NCBI RefSeq assembly: GCF_019104745.1
Contig: NZ_JAHRWL010000001.1
Location: 496,001-560,000 of the forward strand
Length of the DNA stretch: 64,000 nt
Direction: 5' to 3'
DNA from: Thalassococcus arenae
GTDB taxonomy: Bacteria > Pseudomonadota > Alphaproteobacteria > Rhodobacterales > Rhodobacteraceae
Shown: in pieces, positions 47,067 to 55,624 of the stretch
Position numbering within the stretch: the stretch's first letter is position 1
Layout: each line of letters begins with the position of its first letter
Program-made: the position numbers and the translations under genes
Notes under the pieces: model-generated
Databases searched by the model: none
The model's input: the letters and a program-made list of their open reading frames with translations, nothing else
Told to the model about the DNA's origin: nothing

Positions 47067-48371
47067 ATGGCCAGCCTGCAAAGCGACTTCCTGGGCATCT
47101 CGAGCCCCAACCCGTTCTGGCTGGCTTCGGCCCCGCCCACGGACAAGGAATACAACGTCCGCCGCGCCTTCGAGGCCGGTTGGGGCGGCGTCGTGTGGAA
47201 GACGCTGGGCTCCGAAGGCCCGCCCATCGTGAACGTGAACGGCCCGCGTTACGGCGTTGTCTACGGTGCCGACCGTCGTGTTCTGGGAATCAACAACATC
47301 GAGCTGATCACCGACCGCCCGCTCGAGGTGAACCTCGAGGAGATGGCTCGGGTCAAGGCCGACTGGCCCGACCGCGCGCTGATCGCCTCGATCATGGTTC
47401 CCTGCGAAGAGGCGGCGTGGAAAGCGATCCTCCCGCGGGTGGCCGAAACCGGCTGCGACGGAATCGAGCTGAATTTCGGTTGCCCGCACGGGATGAGCGA
47501 ACGCGGGATGGGGTCCGCCGTGGGCCAGGTGCCCGAATACATCGAGATGGTGACCCGATGGTGCAAGCAGTTCTACGACAAGCCGGTGATCGTGAAACTG
47601 ACCCCCAACATCACTGATATCCGCTATCCGGCGCGGGCGGCCAGAAACGGCGGTGCCGATGCGGTGAGCCTGATCAACACCGTCAGCTCGATCACCTCGG
47701 TGAACCTCGACACCATGTCGCCGGAGCCGTCCATCGACGGCAAGGGCAGTCACGGCGGCTATTGCGGTCCGGCGGTGAAACCCATCGCGCTGAACATGGT
47801 GGCCGAAATCGCCCGCGATCCCGAAACGCGCGGCATGCCGATCAGCGGCATCGGCGGCGTCACCACCTGGCGCGACGCGGCCGAATTCATGGCGCTTGGC
47901 GCGGGCAATGTGCAGGTCTGCACCGCGGCGATGACCTACGGGTTCAAGATCGTGCAAGAGATGATTTCGGGCCTGTCCCAATGGATGGATGAAAAGGGCC
48001 ACACCCGGCTGACCGATTTCGTCGGACAGGCGGTGCCCAACGTGACGGACTGGCAGTACCTGAACCTGAACTTCGTCACCAAGGCGCGGATCGACCAGGA
48101 CGCCTGCATCAAGTGCGGGCGTTGCTATATCGCCTGCGAAGACACCAGCCACCAGGCGATCTGGATGAAACCGGGCCGGGTGTTCGAGGTCAACGACGCC
48201 GAATGCGTCGCGTGCAACCTGTGCATCGATGTCTGCCCGGTGGAAAACTGTATCACCATGGAGCGCCTGCCCGCCGGTGCCGTCGATCCCCGAACCGGCA
48301 AGGTGGTCAGCGACGAATACGCCAACTGGACCACGCACCCGAACAACCCGATGGCCAAGGCGGCGGAGTGA
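47067..48371 (+). CDS. preA: NAD-dependent dihydropyrimidine dehydrogenase subunit PreA
   Basis: A 434-residue FMN TIM-barrel enzyme similar to dihydroorotate dehydrogenase, with ELNFGCPHGMSERGMG (active Cys) near 130, and C-terminal two 4Fe-4S clusters: CIKCGRCYIACEDTS near 351 and CVACNLCIDVCPVENC near 385. It is the catalytic half of PreTA. The start at 47067 follows AAAGGACC. Confidence 0.93.
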   Translation: MASLQSDFLGISSPNPFWLASAPPTDKEYNVRRAFEAGWGGVVWKTLGSEGPPIVNVNGPRYGVVYGADRRVLGINNIELITDRPLEVNLEEMARVKADWPDRALIASIMVPCEEAAWKAILPRVAETGCDGIELNFGCPHGMSERGMGSAVGQVPEYIEMVTRWCKQFYDKPVIVKLTPNITDIRYPARAARNGGADAVSLINTVSSITSVNLDTMSPEPSIDGKGSHGGYCGPAVKPIALNMVAEIARDPETRGMPISGIGGVTTWRDAAEFMALGAGNVQVCTAAMTYGFKIVQEMISGLSQWMDEKGHTRLTDFVGQAVPNVTDWQYLNLNFVTKARIDQDACIKCGRCYIACEDTSHQAIWMKPGRVFEVNDAECVACNLCIDVCPVENCITMERLPAGAVDPRTGKVVSDEYANWTTHPNNPMAKAAE

Positions 48372-48458
48372 ACGTGCCGACCGCGGCGATGCGATGCGGC
48401 AGTGCCTGGATCCCGGATCGGGTTCCGCCATGCCGCTGACGATCCCGAGGCTGCCGCG

Positions 48459-48791
48459 ATGAAGCTGTTCGACATCACCCGCTGGCCGGCATTCCTGGTC
48501 TTCGTGCTTGCGGGCGGCATGGCGGCATCCTTTGCCTTCGTCACGGTCAACCTGTTTTCGCAGGCGATGCGCAGCGTCGAATTCCTGCAAACCTTCGGCC
48601 GCGAGGCGATCCGCCACGGAGCATTGTGGCAGGTCGGTGAACTGAGCGTTTGGGGCGGGCTGGCCCTGTCCTGCTGGCTGGTCTTCAAGATCTGCGAACA
48701 CGACCTGACAAACCGGTATTTCGACTGGGCGCGCAAGCGACCGCGGCGCGCCCCGGGCCAGAGGGCCGAAGGAAAGGGGCTGGAGGACTAG
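48459..48791 (+). CDS. Small two-helix membrane protein
   Basis: A 110-residue protein with hydrophobic segments at about 11-34 and 62-82 and a basic C-terminal tail (WARKRPRRAP). Family not recognised. It is 88 nt after preA on the same strand and overlaps the convergent TetR gene by 4 nt. It may be a transport or stress accessory; function unknown. Confidence 0.6.
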   Translation: MKLFDITRWPAFLVFVLAGGMAASFAFVTVNLFSQAMRSVEFLQTFGREAIRHGALWQVGELSVWGGLALSCWLVFKICEHDLTNRYFDWARKRPRRAPGQRAEGKGLED

Positions 48792-49426
48792 GCCGTCAAG
48801 ACCCGTCGGAAATGCGTCATCAGATGTGTTTCCGCCTCGGTCCATGGATCCCGGCCCTCTCCCAGAACGGCCCGAACCTGGACGTCGAAATCGGCGTAGT
48901 GCTGGGTCATCGCCCAGATCGAAAAGATCAGGTGATGCGGGTCGACCCGCGCGATCTTGCCCGCGTCGGACCAGGCGCGGATGACGGCGGCCTTTTCGTC
49001 GACCAGCGATTTCAACGCGCCCTTCAACGCCGGCAGGATGTTCGGTGCGCCTTGCAGGATCTCGTTGGCGAACAGGCGGCTTTCGCGGGGGTAATCGCGC
49101 GCCATATCCAGCTTGCGGCGGGTATAGGCAAGGATCTCCGCCACCGGCTCGCCTGCAGCATCCAGCGTCACCAACGGGTCCAGCCAGGTTTCGAGGAGCC
49201 GTTCCAGAAGTGTGACGTGAATTTCTTCCTTGCCCGCGAAATAATACAGGATGTTCGGCTTGGACAAACCGGCCTCGGCGGCGATCTGGTCAAGCGTCGC
49301 GCCACGGAACCCGTGCTGCGAAAAGACCTCCAGCGCCGCCTCTTCGATCCGGGCGCGGTTGCGCAGCTGGATGCGACTGAGCCTGGGTTCGGCATCCGCG
49401 CCATTCTGGTTCGCCTGCTGGTCCAT
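48788..49426 (-). CDS. TetR-family regulator (RutR-like) of pyrimidine catabolism
   Basis: A 212-residue TetR protein: HTH GATLDQIAAEAGLSKPNILYYF near 43-64, then a C-terminal domain with LETWLDPLVTLDAAGEPVAE typical of RutR. The ATG at 49426 is chosen because an open frame continues far upstream only by chance across the neighbouring gene. It is divergent from the amidohydrolase operon; two RutR-like sites (44791 and 49521) flank the genes it should control. The effector is probably uracil or thymine. Confidence 0.88.
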   Translation of the reverse strand: MDQQANQNGADAEPRLSRIQLRNRARIEEAALEVFSQHGFRGATLDQIAAEAGLSKPNILYYFAGKEEIHVTLLERLLETWLDPLVTLDAAGEPVAEILAYTRRKLDMARDYPRESRLFANEILQGAPNILPALKGALKSLVDEKAAVIRAWSDAGKIARVDPHHLIFSIWAMTQHYADFDVQVRAVLGEGRDPWTEAETHLMTHFRRVLTA

Positions 49427-49520
49427 CGCCGCTCCGTCGCCTGAATGGGCAATCCCTTTCGATCCGCGGGACCGCCCACGACAATTCCTTGACAGCCTGC
49501 CGGTGGTCGGCAAGGCTAAA

Positions 49521-49536
49521 TTTACCAGTTGGTCAA
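49521..49536 (+). promoter_or_regulatory. RutR-like operator in TetR/amidohydrolase gap
   Basis: TTTACCAGTTGGTCAA is close to the RutR consensus and to the site before preT (differences mainly in the two central bases and the right half). It lies 95 nt upstream of the leftward TetR start and 50 nt upstream of the rightward amidohydrolase start, so it can control both. Confidence 0.7.
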
Positions 49537-49585
49537 AAAGAAACAAGATCGCGGCATGTTTTGCGCCGCGGAACAGGGGGTAGAC

Positions 49586-50836
49586 ATGGCCGCTCCGGGG
49601 GAAAACCTGCGCATCAACGGTGACCGGTTGTGGGACAGCCTGATGGAAATGGCCAAGATCGGGCCGGGCATCGCGGGCGGAAACAATCGCCAGACCCTGA
49701 CCGACGAAGACAGCGAAGGCCGCCACCTTTTCCGGCGCTGGTGCGAAGAGGCCGGGCTGACCATGGGCGTGGACGAGATCGGCAACATGTTCGCGCGGCG
49801 CGAAGGAACCGACCCCGACGCGCTGCCGGTCTATGTGGGCTCGCATCTGGATACCCAGCCCACGGGCGGCAAGTATGACGGCGTGCTGGGTGTGTTGGGC
49901 GGGCTGGAAATCATCCGGTCGCTCAATGATCTGGGGATCAAGACCAGGCATCCCATCGTCGTCACCAACTGGACCAACGAGGAAGGCACGCGCTTTGCCC
50001 CGGCCATGCTGGCCAGCGGCGTTTTTGCCGGAAAGCACGATCTGCAATGGGCCTATGACCGGGTGGATGCCAAGGGCAAGCGGTTCGGCGACGAGTTGGA
50101 ACGCATCGGCTGGAAGGGTAAAGAGCCGGTCGGGGATCGCAAGATGCACGCCTTCTTCGAGCTGCATATCGAACAGGGCCCGATCCTCGAGGCCGAGGGC
50201 AAGGATATCGGCGTGGTCACCCACGGACAGGGCCTGCGCTGGATCGAATGCACGGTGACCGGCAAGGAAAGCCATACCGGTTCGACGCCCATGCACATGC
50301 GCAAGAATGCCGGGCGTGGCCTGGCGCTGGTGACCGAGCTGGTGCACGAGATCGCGATGAAGAACCAGCCCAACGCCGTCGGTGCCATCGGCCATGTCGA
50401 CGTCTACCCGAACTCGCGCAACATCATCCCTGGCAAGGTCGTCTTTACCGTCGACATGCGCACACACCTGCTCGACAAGCTGAACGCCATGGTCGCCGAA
50501 TTCATGGAGCGCGCGCCGAAGCTGTGCGAAGACATCGGCACCGAGTTTTCCTGCGAGATCGTCGGCCAGTTCGACCCGCCCGCCTTCGACGAGGGCTGCG
50601 TGAAAGCGGTGCGCGACGCCGCCGAACGGCTGGGTTATTCCCACATGGACATCGTCAGCGGCGCCGGGCACGACGCCTGCTGGATCAACGATGTCTACCC
50701 CACCGCCATGGTCATGTGCCCCTGCGTCGACGGGCTGTCACACAACGAGGCCGAGGAGATTTCCAAGGACTGGGCCACGGCGGGCACGGATGTTCTGTTC
50801 CACGCGGCGGTCGAGACGGCGGGGATTGTGGGGTGA
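49586..50836 (+). CDS. Zn-dependent N-carbamoyl-amino acid hydrolase (beta-ureidopropionase type)
   Basis: A 416-residue M20-like amidohydrolase with metal motifs VGSHLDTQPTGGKYDG near 88, NWTNEEGTRF near 135 and HIEQGPILE near 198. In this context it should hydrolyse N-carbamoyl-beta-alanine (or -aminoisobutyrate) to the amino acid, CO2 and ammonia, the last step of reductive pyrimidine degradation. The start at 49586 follows AGGGGGTAG. It is coupled to the next gene by GTGA overlap. Confidence 0.88.
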   Translation: MAAPGENLRINGDRLWDSLMEMAKIGPGIAGGNNRQTLTDEDSEGRHLFRRWCEEAGLTMGVDEIGNMFARREGTDPDALPVYVGSHLDTQPTGGKYDGVLGVLGGLEIIRSLNDLGIKTRHPIVVTNWTNEEGTRFAPAMLASGVFAGKHDLQWAYDRVDAKGKRFGDELERIGWKGKEPVGDRKMHAFFELHIEQGPILEAEGKDIGVVTHGQGLRWIECTVTGKESHTGSTPMHMRKNAGRGLALVTELVHEIAMKNQPNAVGAIGHVDVYPNSRNIIPGKVVFTVDMRTHLLDKLNAMVAEFMERAPKLCEDIGTEFSCEIVGQFDPPAFDEGCVKAVRDAAERLGYSHMDIVSGAGHDACWINDVYPTAMVMCPCVDGLSHNEAEEISKDWATAGTDVLFHAAVETAGIVG

Positions 50837-51354
50837 GTATCCCGTTTGAAAACCTTGATATTCCCACCGCTGCTGTCTTAGAGCACGAAGTGATATTTAA
50901 GGCGTTTGAGAACGGTTACTTACGTCGCTGCGCTGACGAGTTGTGCGAACTTAAGGGTATAGATGTCGGTTCGATCCCCACTCCGCCCTACCGCCAAGTG
51001 CGCTATCTCTCCTTGCTGTATTGCTTACTAGTCTTCCCAAGGGAGTTGTCTAAAGGGTCTGAAGCTTTCGCGGAGACCTTAGAGATTGTAAGCAAGGACG
51101 AAAAATTTCGCGCCATATCAGGCGAGAAGCCAGCTGAGTTTCTGAGATTAGTTCGGAATTCAATATCTCATGCTCGCTTGAGGTTTGAAGAAACGGGCAT
51201 TCGCTTTGAAGATCGAGCCAGAGGTCAAAAGCATTTTGACAAGCTGATTTCTTACCAGGATGTCGACTATGTTTTGACCACACTCCACAACATCTACAAT
51301 ACCATGAGGCACCCAGAACTTCGTGAAATTTGGGAACAAAGAACAGGGGAGTGA
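50833..51354 (+). CDS. HEPN-type domain protein (foreign-looking insertion)
   Basis: A 173-residue protein whose GTG start overlaps the preceding stop (GTGA). Residues about 108-130 read EFLRLVRNSISHARLRF, containing an RX4H motif (Arg-Asn-Ser-Ile-Ser-His) typical of HEPN ribonuclease or nucleotidyltransferase-associated domains, with surrounding predicted helices. The gene is clearly AT-richer than its neighbours, with rare TTA, ATA and AGA codons, and splits the amidohydrolase from dihydropyrimidinase, which are normally adjacent. This suggests recent insertion. HEPN proteins often act in toxin or defence systems; no partner antitoxin gene is visible beside it. Family call is by motif only. 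Confidence 0.6.
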   Translation: MSIPFENLDIPTAAVLEHEVIFKAFENGYLRRCADELCELKGIDVGSIPTPPYRQVRYLSLLYCLLVFPRELSKGSEAFAETLEIVSKDEKFRAISGEKPAEFLRLVRNSISHARLRFEETGIRFEDRARGQKHFDKLISYQDVDYVLTTLHNIYNTMRHPELREIWEQRTGE

Positions 51355-51359
51355 GCACA

Positions 51360-52814
51360 ATGACAAAGATCATCAAGAACGGCACCATCGTCACGCATGA
51401 CCTGACCTACAAGGCCGATGTCCGGATCGAGAACGGCACGATCACCGAGATCGGGCCGAACCTGTCGGGCGGCGAGGAGCTGGACGCCACCGGCTGCTAC
51501 GTCATGCCCGGCGGCATCGACCCGCATGTGCACCTGGAAATGCCCTTCATGGGCACCTATTCCTCCGACGATTTCGAATCCGGCACCCGCGCGGGACTGG
51601 CGGGTGGCACCACGATGGTGGTGGATTTCTGCCTGCCCAATCAAGGCGAAAGCCTGCTGGACGCCATCAAGCGGTGGGACAACAAGTCGACCCGCGCCAA
51701 TTGCGACTATTCCTTCCACATGGCGGTGACCTGGTGGGGCGAACAGGTGTTCGATGACATGAAGACCGTGATCGAACAGCGCGGCATCAACACCTTCAAG
51801 CACTTCCTTGCCTACAAGGGCGCGCTGATGGTGAACGATGACGAGCTGTTCGCCAGCTTCAACCGCCTGGCCGAACTGGGCGGCATCGCCCTGGTTCATG
51901 CCGAAAACGGCGACGTGGTGGCCGAATTGCAGGCCAAGCTGATGGCGCAGGGCAATACCGGCCCCGAGGCGCATGCCTATTCGCGCCCCTCCCAGGTCGA
52001 GGGCGAGGCCACCAACCGCGCCATCATGATCGCCGACATGGCGGGCGTGCCGCTCTATGTCGTGCACACCTCTTGCGAAGAGGCGCACGAAGCCATCCGC
52101 CGCGCCCGCCAGCAGGGCAAGCGCGTCTGGGGCGAGCCGCTGATCCAACACCTGACGCTGGATGAGAGCGAGTATTTCAACGCCGATTGGGATCACGCCG
52201 CGCGCCGTGTCATGTCTCCGCCCTTCCGCAACAAGATGCATCAGGACAGCCTGTGGGCGGGCTTGCAATCGGGGTCGCTGTCGGTCGTGGCCACGGATCA
52301 TTGCGCCTTCACCACCGAGCAGAAACGCTTTGGCGTCGGCGATTTCACCAAGATCCCCAATGGCACCGGGGGCCTCGAGGACCGGATGCCGATGCTGTGG
52401 ACCCATGGCGTGGCGACCGGGCGGCTGACGCCGAACGAATTCGTCGCCGTGACCTCGACCAACATCGCCAAGATCCTGAACTGCTACCCGAAGAAGGGCG
52501 CGATCCTGGTGGGCGCGGACGCCGATATCGTGGTCTGGGATCCTGAGAAGGAAAAGACCATCACCGCGGCGACCCAGCAATCCGCCATCGATTACAACGT
52601 CTTCGAGGGCAAACACGTCAAGGGCCTGCCCCGCTTCACCCTGACCCGCGGCCATGTCGCGGTGCATGACGGCGAGATCCGCACGCAGGAAGGCCATGGC
52701 AAGTTCGTCGCCCGCGAAGGCAACACGCCGGTCAACCGCGCGCTGTCGTCCTGGAAGGATCTGACCGCTCCGCGGCCGGTGGAACGGACGGGCATTCCCG
52801 CCACTGGGGTGTGA
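51360..52814 (+). CDS. hydA: Dihydropyrimidinase (D-hydantoinase)
   Basis: A 484-residue amidohydrolase with HVHLEMPF metal motif near 58, the carboxylated-Lys segment KHFLAYKGALM near 147, and VVATDHCAFTTEQK near 314. It opens the dihydrouracil ring to carbamoyl-beta-alanine. It starts 5 nt after the HEPN-type gene and overlaps the following molybdenum-domain gene by 4 nt (GTGA). Confidence 0.93.
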   Translation: MTKIIKNGTIVTHDLTYKADVRIENGTITEIGPNLSGGEELDATGCYVMPGGIDPHVHLEMPFMGTYSSDDFESGTRAGLAGGTTMVVDFCLPNQGESLLDAIKRWDNKSTRANCDYSFHMAVTWWGEQVFDDMKTVIEQRGINTFKHFLAYKGALMVNDDELFASFNRLAELGGIALVHAENGDVVAELQAKLMAQGNTGPEAHAYSRPSQVEGEATNRAIMIADMAGVPLYVVHTSCEEAHEAIRRARQQGKRVWGEPLIQHLTLDESEYFNADWDHAARRVMSPPFRNKMHQDSLWAGLQSGSLSVVATDHCAFTTEQKRFGVGDFTKIPNGTGGLEDRMPMLWTHGVATGRLTPNEFVAVTSTNIAKILNCYPKKGAILVGADADIVVWDPEKEKTITAATQQSAIDYNVFEGKHVKGLPRFTLTRGHVAVHDGEIRTQEGHGKFVAREGNTPVNRALSSWKDLTAPRPVERTGIPATGV

Positions 52815-53497
52815 CGGTGCCGCTGCCGCCCGGCCAGTTCGAGATGTCGCGCTTTCCGCGGTTCGGCTTGCCCGAATACGCGAGCCGGACCGTGGTGTCC
52901 TTGCGCGACGACATCCGTATCGGGATATCGGCCGGGCACGAGACGGCGCTGGCCACGATCCTCGACGCGCTGGACCGGGTAGAACAGGTGTCGGACTTTC
53001 ACTGCGTCACGGGCTGGAGCGTTTCGGCCCTGCACTGGGAGGGCTACAGGTTCGCCGAGGTTGTCGATGCCTTGCGGGATGGACACGGCGCCGGACCGGA
53101 GCGCGCGCGGGTCGTCGAGTTCCGTTGCGCAGACGGATACAGAACGGTGATCGCCCTCGAGGACCTGATGCAAGCCGACGTCATGCTGGCCGACCGCCTG
53201 AACTGCGACGCGATCGGCCTGACGCATGGCGGCGCGCTGCGGCTTGTCGCACCGGGTCTCTATGGCTATCAGAACGCGAAACACATCCGCTCGATCCATC
53301 TGCGAGCCAAGGCGCCCCACAGGAGGTCCCTGCGCACCCGGCTTTTGCGGCATCCGCGGGCGCGGGTCGCCCACGAGGAACGCAGCGAGCTTTTGCCGCC
53401 GGTCATAGCGCGCTGGATCTACCGGCCCCTGATCCGCCCGGTCGCCAGCAGGTTTGCACGCGGCGAGCGGAACGCCGATATCGGAAGGCCCACGTGA
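52811..53497 (+). CDS. Molybdopterin-binding (sulfite-oxidase-like) domain protein
   Basis: A 228-residue protein resembling the Mo-cofactor domain of the sulfite oxidase/MsrP family: DFHCVTGWSVSALHWEG near 56 places a Cys where the molybdenum ligand sits, and RLVAPGLYGYQNAKHIRSI near 152 matches the cofactor-binding end. No signal peptide, so cytoplasmic. GTG start overlaps hydA, and its own stop overlaps the ATPase start. Its job in pyrimidine use is unknown; it might oxidise a heterocycle or act as an accessory. Confidence 0.75.
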   Translation: MTVPLPPGQFEMSRFPRFGLPEYASRTVVSLRDDIRIGISAGHETALATILDALDRVEQVSDFHCVTGWSVSALHWEGYRFAEVVDALRDGHGAGPERARVVEFRCADGYRTVIALEDLMQADVMLADRLNCDAIGLTHGGALRLVAPGLYGYQNAKHIRSIHLRAKAPHRRSLRTRLLRHPRARVAHEERSELLPPVIARWIYRPLIRPVASRFARGERNADIGRPT

Positions 53498-54267
53498 AGA
53501 CCGTCATCTCTGCAAAATCGCTCGACCTGACCTTCCAGACCAATGACGGCCCGGTGCATGCACTGAAAGGTGTCGATCTGGACATCCACAAGGGTGACTT
53601 CGTCAGTTTCATCGGCCCTTCTGGCTGCGGCAAGACCACCTTTCTGCGCTGTATCGCCGGGCTCGAACATCCCACCGGCGGCACGCTTTCGGTAAATGGC
53701 ATGACACCGGACGAGGCACGGCGCGCGCGGGCCTATGGCTATGTCTTCCAGGCGGCGGGGCTTTACCCGTGGCGCACCATCGGCGGCAATATCCGGCTGC
53801 CGCTCGAGATCATGGGGTTTTCCAAGGCGGAACAGACCCGGCGGGTGGCCGAGACGCTGGAACTGGTGGAACTGGCGGGGTTCGAAAAGAAATACCCCTG
53901 GCAATTGTCCGGCGGCATGCAACAGCGGGCGTCCATCGCCAGGGCGCTGGCCTTTGACGCCGACATCCTGCTGATGGACGAACCCTTTGGCGCGCTGGAC
54001 GAGATCGTTCGCGACCGCCTGAACGAGGAATTGCTGGCGCTGTGGCGGCGCACCGGAAAGACCATCGCCTTTGTCACCCATTCGATCCCCGAGGCGGTCT
54101 ATCTGTCCACGCGGATCGTGGTCATGTCACCGAGACCGGGCCGCATCACCGATGTGATCGACAGTCCACTGCCCGCCGAGCGTCCGCTGGATATCCGCGA
54201 CGAAAAGGTCTTTATCGATATCGCCCACCGCGTCCGCGAAGGGCTGCGCGGGGGGTACCAGGAATGA
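53494..54267 (+). CDS. ABC transporter ATPase, NitT/TauT type (pyrimidine importer)
   Basis: A 257-residue SsuB/TauB-type ATPase: Walker A GPSGCGKT near 42, LSGGMQQRASIARAL signature, Walker B LLMDEPFGALD, H-loop VTHSIPEA. GTG start overlaps the upstream stop. With the two permeases and the binding protein downstream it should import a pyrimidine or related compound. Confidence 0.88.
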   Translation: MKTVISAKSLDLTFQTNDGPVHALKGVDLDIHKGDFVSFIGPSGCGKTTFLRCIAGLEHPTGGTLSVNGMTPDEARRARAYGYVFQAAGLYPWRTIGGNIRLPLEIMGFSKAEQTRRVAETLELVELAGFEKKYPWQLSGGMQQRASIARALAFDADILLMDEPFGALDEIVRDRLNEELLALWRRTGKTIAFVTHSIPEAVYLSTRIVVMSPRPGRITDVIDSPLPAERPLDIRDEKVFIDIAHRVREGLRGGYQE

Positions 54268-54680
54268 TCCGCCGCGCCACCCGCGACGACATCCCCGCCT
54301 GCGCGCGCATCATCGCCGATTGGGAAGCCGAGACGGATTACCTGCCCGACGGCCCCGGTGCCGACAAGATCGCGGCGATCATCGACGACGCGTTCGACGC
54401 GCGCGAGATCTGGGTTTCCGGCGATCCGGTCGACGGCTACTTGTCGGTCGACCCCGAAAAAAACAAGATCGGCGGGTTGTACCTGGCGCGGCGCGGTCAG
54501 GGGTTAGGCAAGGCGCTGGTCGACCGCGCCAAGCAGGATCGCGATTTCCTGTGGCTGACGGTTTTTGCGCCGAACACGCGCGCCTTTGCCTTCTACCGCC
54601 GCGAAGGGTTCAGCCTGACTTCGCGCCTGCCGGCCTCTGATGGCGAACCTGCGGTGCTGCGGATGGAGTGGCAGCGATGA
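54264..54680 (+). CDS. GNAT-family N-acetyltransferase
   Basis: A 138-residue GNAT protein with the acetyl-CoA loop ARRGQGLGKALVDRA near 77 and C-terminal FYRREGFSL. It is translationally coupled on both sides (ATGA) between the transporter ATPase and first permease, an unusual place for an acetyltransferase. It may acetylate an amine product of the pathway; substrate unknown. Confidence 0.83.
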   Translation: MIRRATRDDIPACARIIADWEAETDYLPDGPGADKIAAIIDDAFDAREIWVSGDPVDGYLSVDPEKNKIGGLYLARRGQGLGKALVDRAKQDRDFLWLTVFAPNTRAFAFYRREGFSLTSRLPASDGEPAVLRMEWQR

Positions 54681-55624
54681 CCCGGTTCGTTCCGGTCCTT
54701 TCCGTCATCGTCACCATTCTTGCGCTTTGGTATGCAGCCTGCATACCGATGAACGTCAAGGAAGTGCTGACCCAGGCCGAACGCGACGGCGCGGTCATCA
54801 ACCCCGAGGGCGCGCAGACCCGGCGCGACCTGAGCCATTTCGGCCTGGTGTTCCGCAATCTCGACCATCTGGGCGGCAGCTGGAGCCAGGACCGCGCCCG
54901 CCTGCCCGCGCCCCATCAGGTGGCAGCCGAGCTGTGGCAATCGACCTGGGTCGAGGAAACCACCGGGCGGCGCGGCATCGTGAAGTCGGGCAGCCTGTCG
55001 AACCGGTCGCTGGTCTATCACGGGATGGTCACGCTGGGTGCGACCTTTGTGGGATTCCTGATCGGTGCGGGGCTGGGTGTGCTGCTGGCAGTGGGCATCG
55101 TGCACAGCCGCACGATGGACCGGTCGGTCATGCCCTGGGCCATCGTCAGCCAGACCGTTCCGATCCTCGCGCTCGCGCCGATGATCATCGTGGTGCTGTA
55201 TTCCATCGGGCTGGAAGGGCTGATGCCCAAGGCGGTGATCTCGGCCTATCTGTCGTTCTTCCCCGTCGTTGTGGGCATGGTCAAGGGGCTGCGCAGCCCG
55301 GACGCGATGCAACTCGACCTTCTGCGCACCTACAACGCCAGCGGCGCCGAGACGTTCTGGAAATTGCGCCTGCCCGCTTCGGTGCCCTACCTCTTCGCCT
55401 CGCTCAAGATCGGTATTGCCGCGTCTTTGGTGGGCGCCATCGTTGGCGAATTGCCGGTGCAGCGCGGCGGCCTTGGTGCGCGGATGCTGGGCGGCAGCTA
55501 TTACGGCCAGACCGAACAGATCTGGGCGGCGCTGTTCGTCGCCGCGGCACTGGCGGCCACGCTGGTCTGGTTCGTCGGCTGGATCGAACGGCGCACGGCG
55601 CGGGCCATGGGGGCGCGGCCATGA
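54677..55624 (+). CDS. ABC transporter permease, NitT/TauT type
   Basis: A 315-residue permease with one N-terminal hydrophobic segment, a periplasmic region of about 90 residues and five further segments; the EAA-like loop is LRTYNASGAETFWKLRLPAS. It overlaps both neighbours by 4 nt. Confidence 0.87.
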   Translation: MTRFVPVLSVIVTILALWYAACIPMNVKEVLTQAERDGAVINPEGAQTRRDLSHFGLVFRNLDHLGGSWSQDRARLPAPHQVAAELWQSTWVEETTGRRGIVKSGSLSNRSLVYHGMVTLGATFVGFLIGAGLGVLLAVGIVHSRTMDRSVMPWAIVSQTVPILALAPMIIVVLYSIGLEGLMPKAVISAYLSFFPVVVGMVKGLRSPDAMQLDLLRTYNASGAETFWKLRLPASVPYLFASLKIGIAASLVGAIVGELPVQRGGLGARMLGGSYYGQTEQIWAALFVAAALAATLVWFVGWIERRTARAMGARP

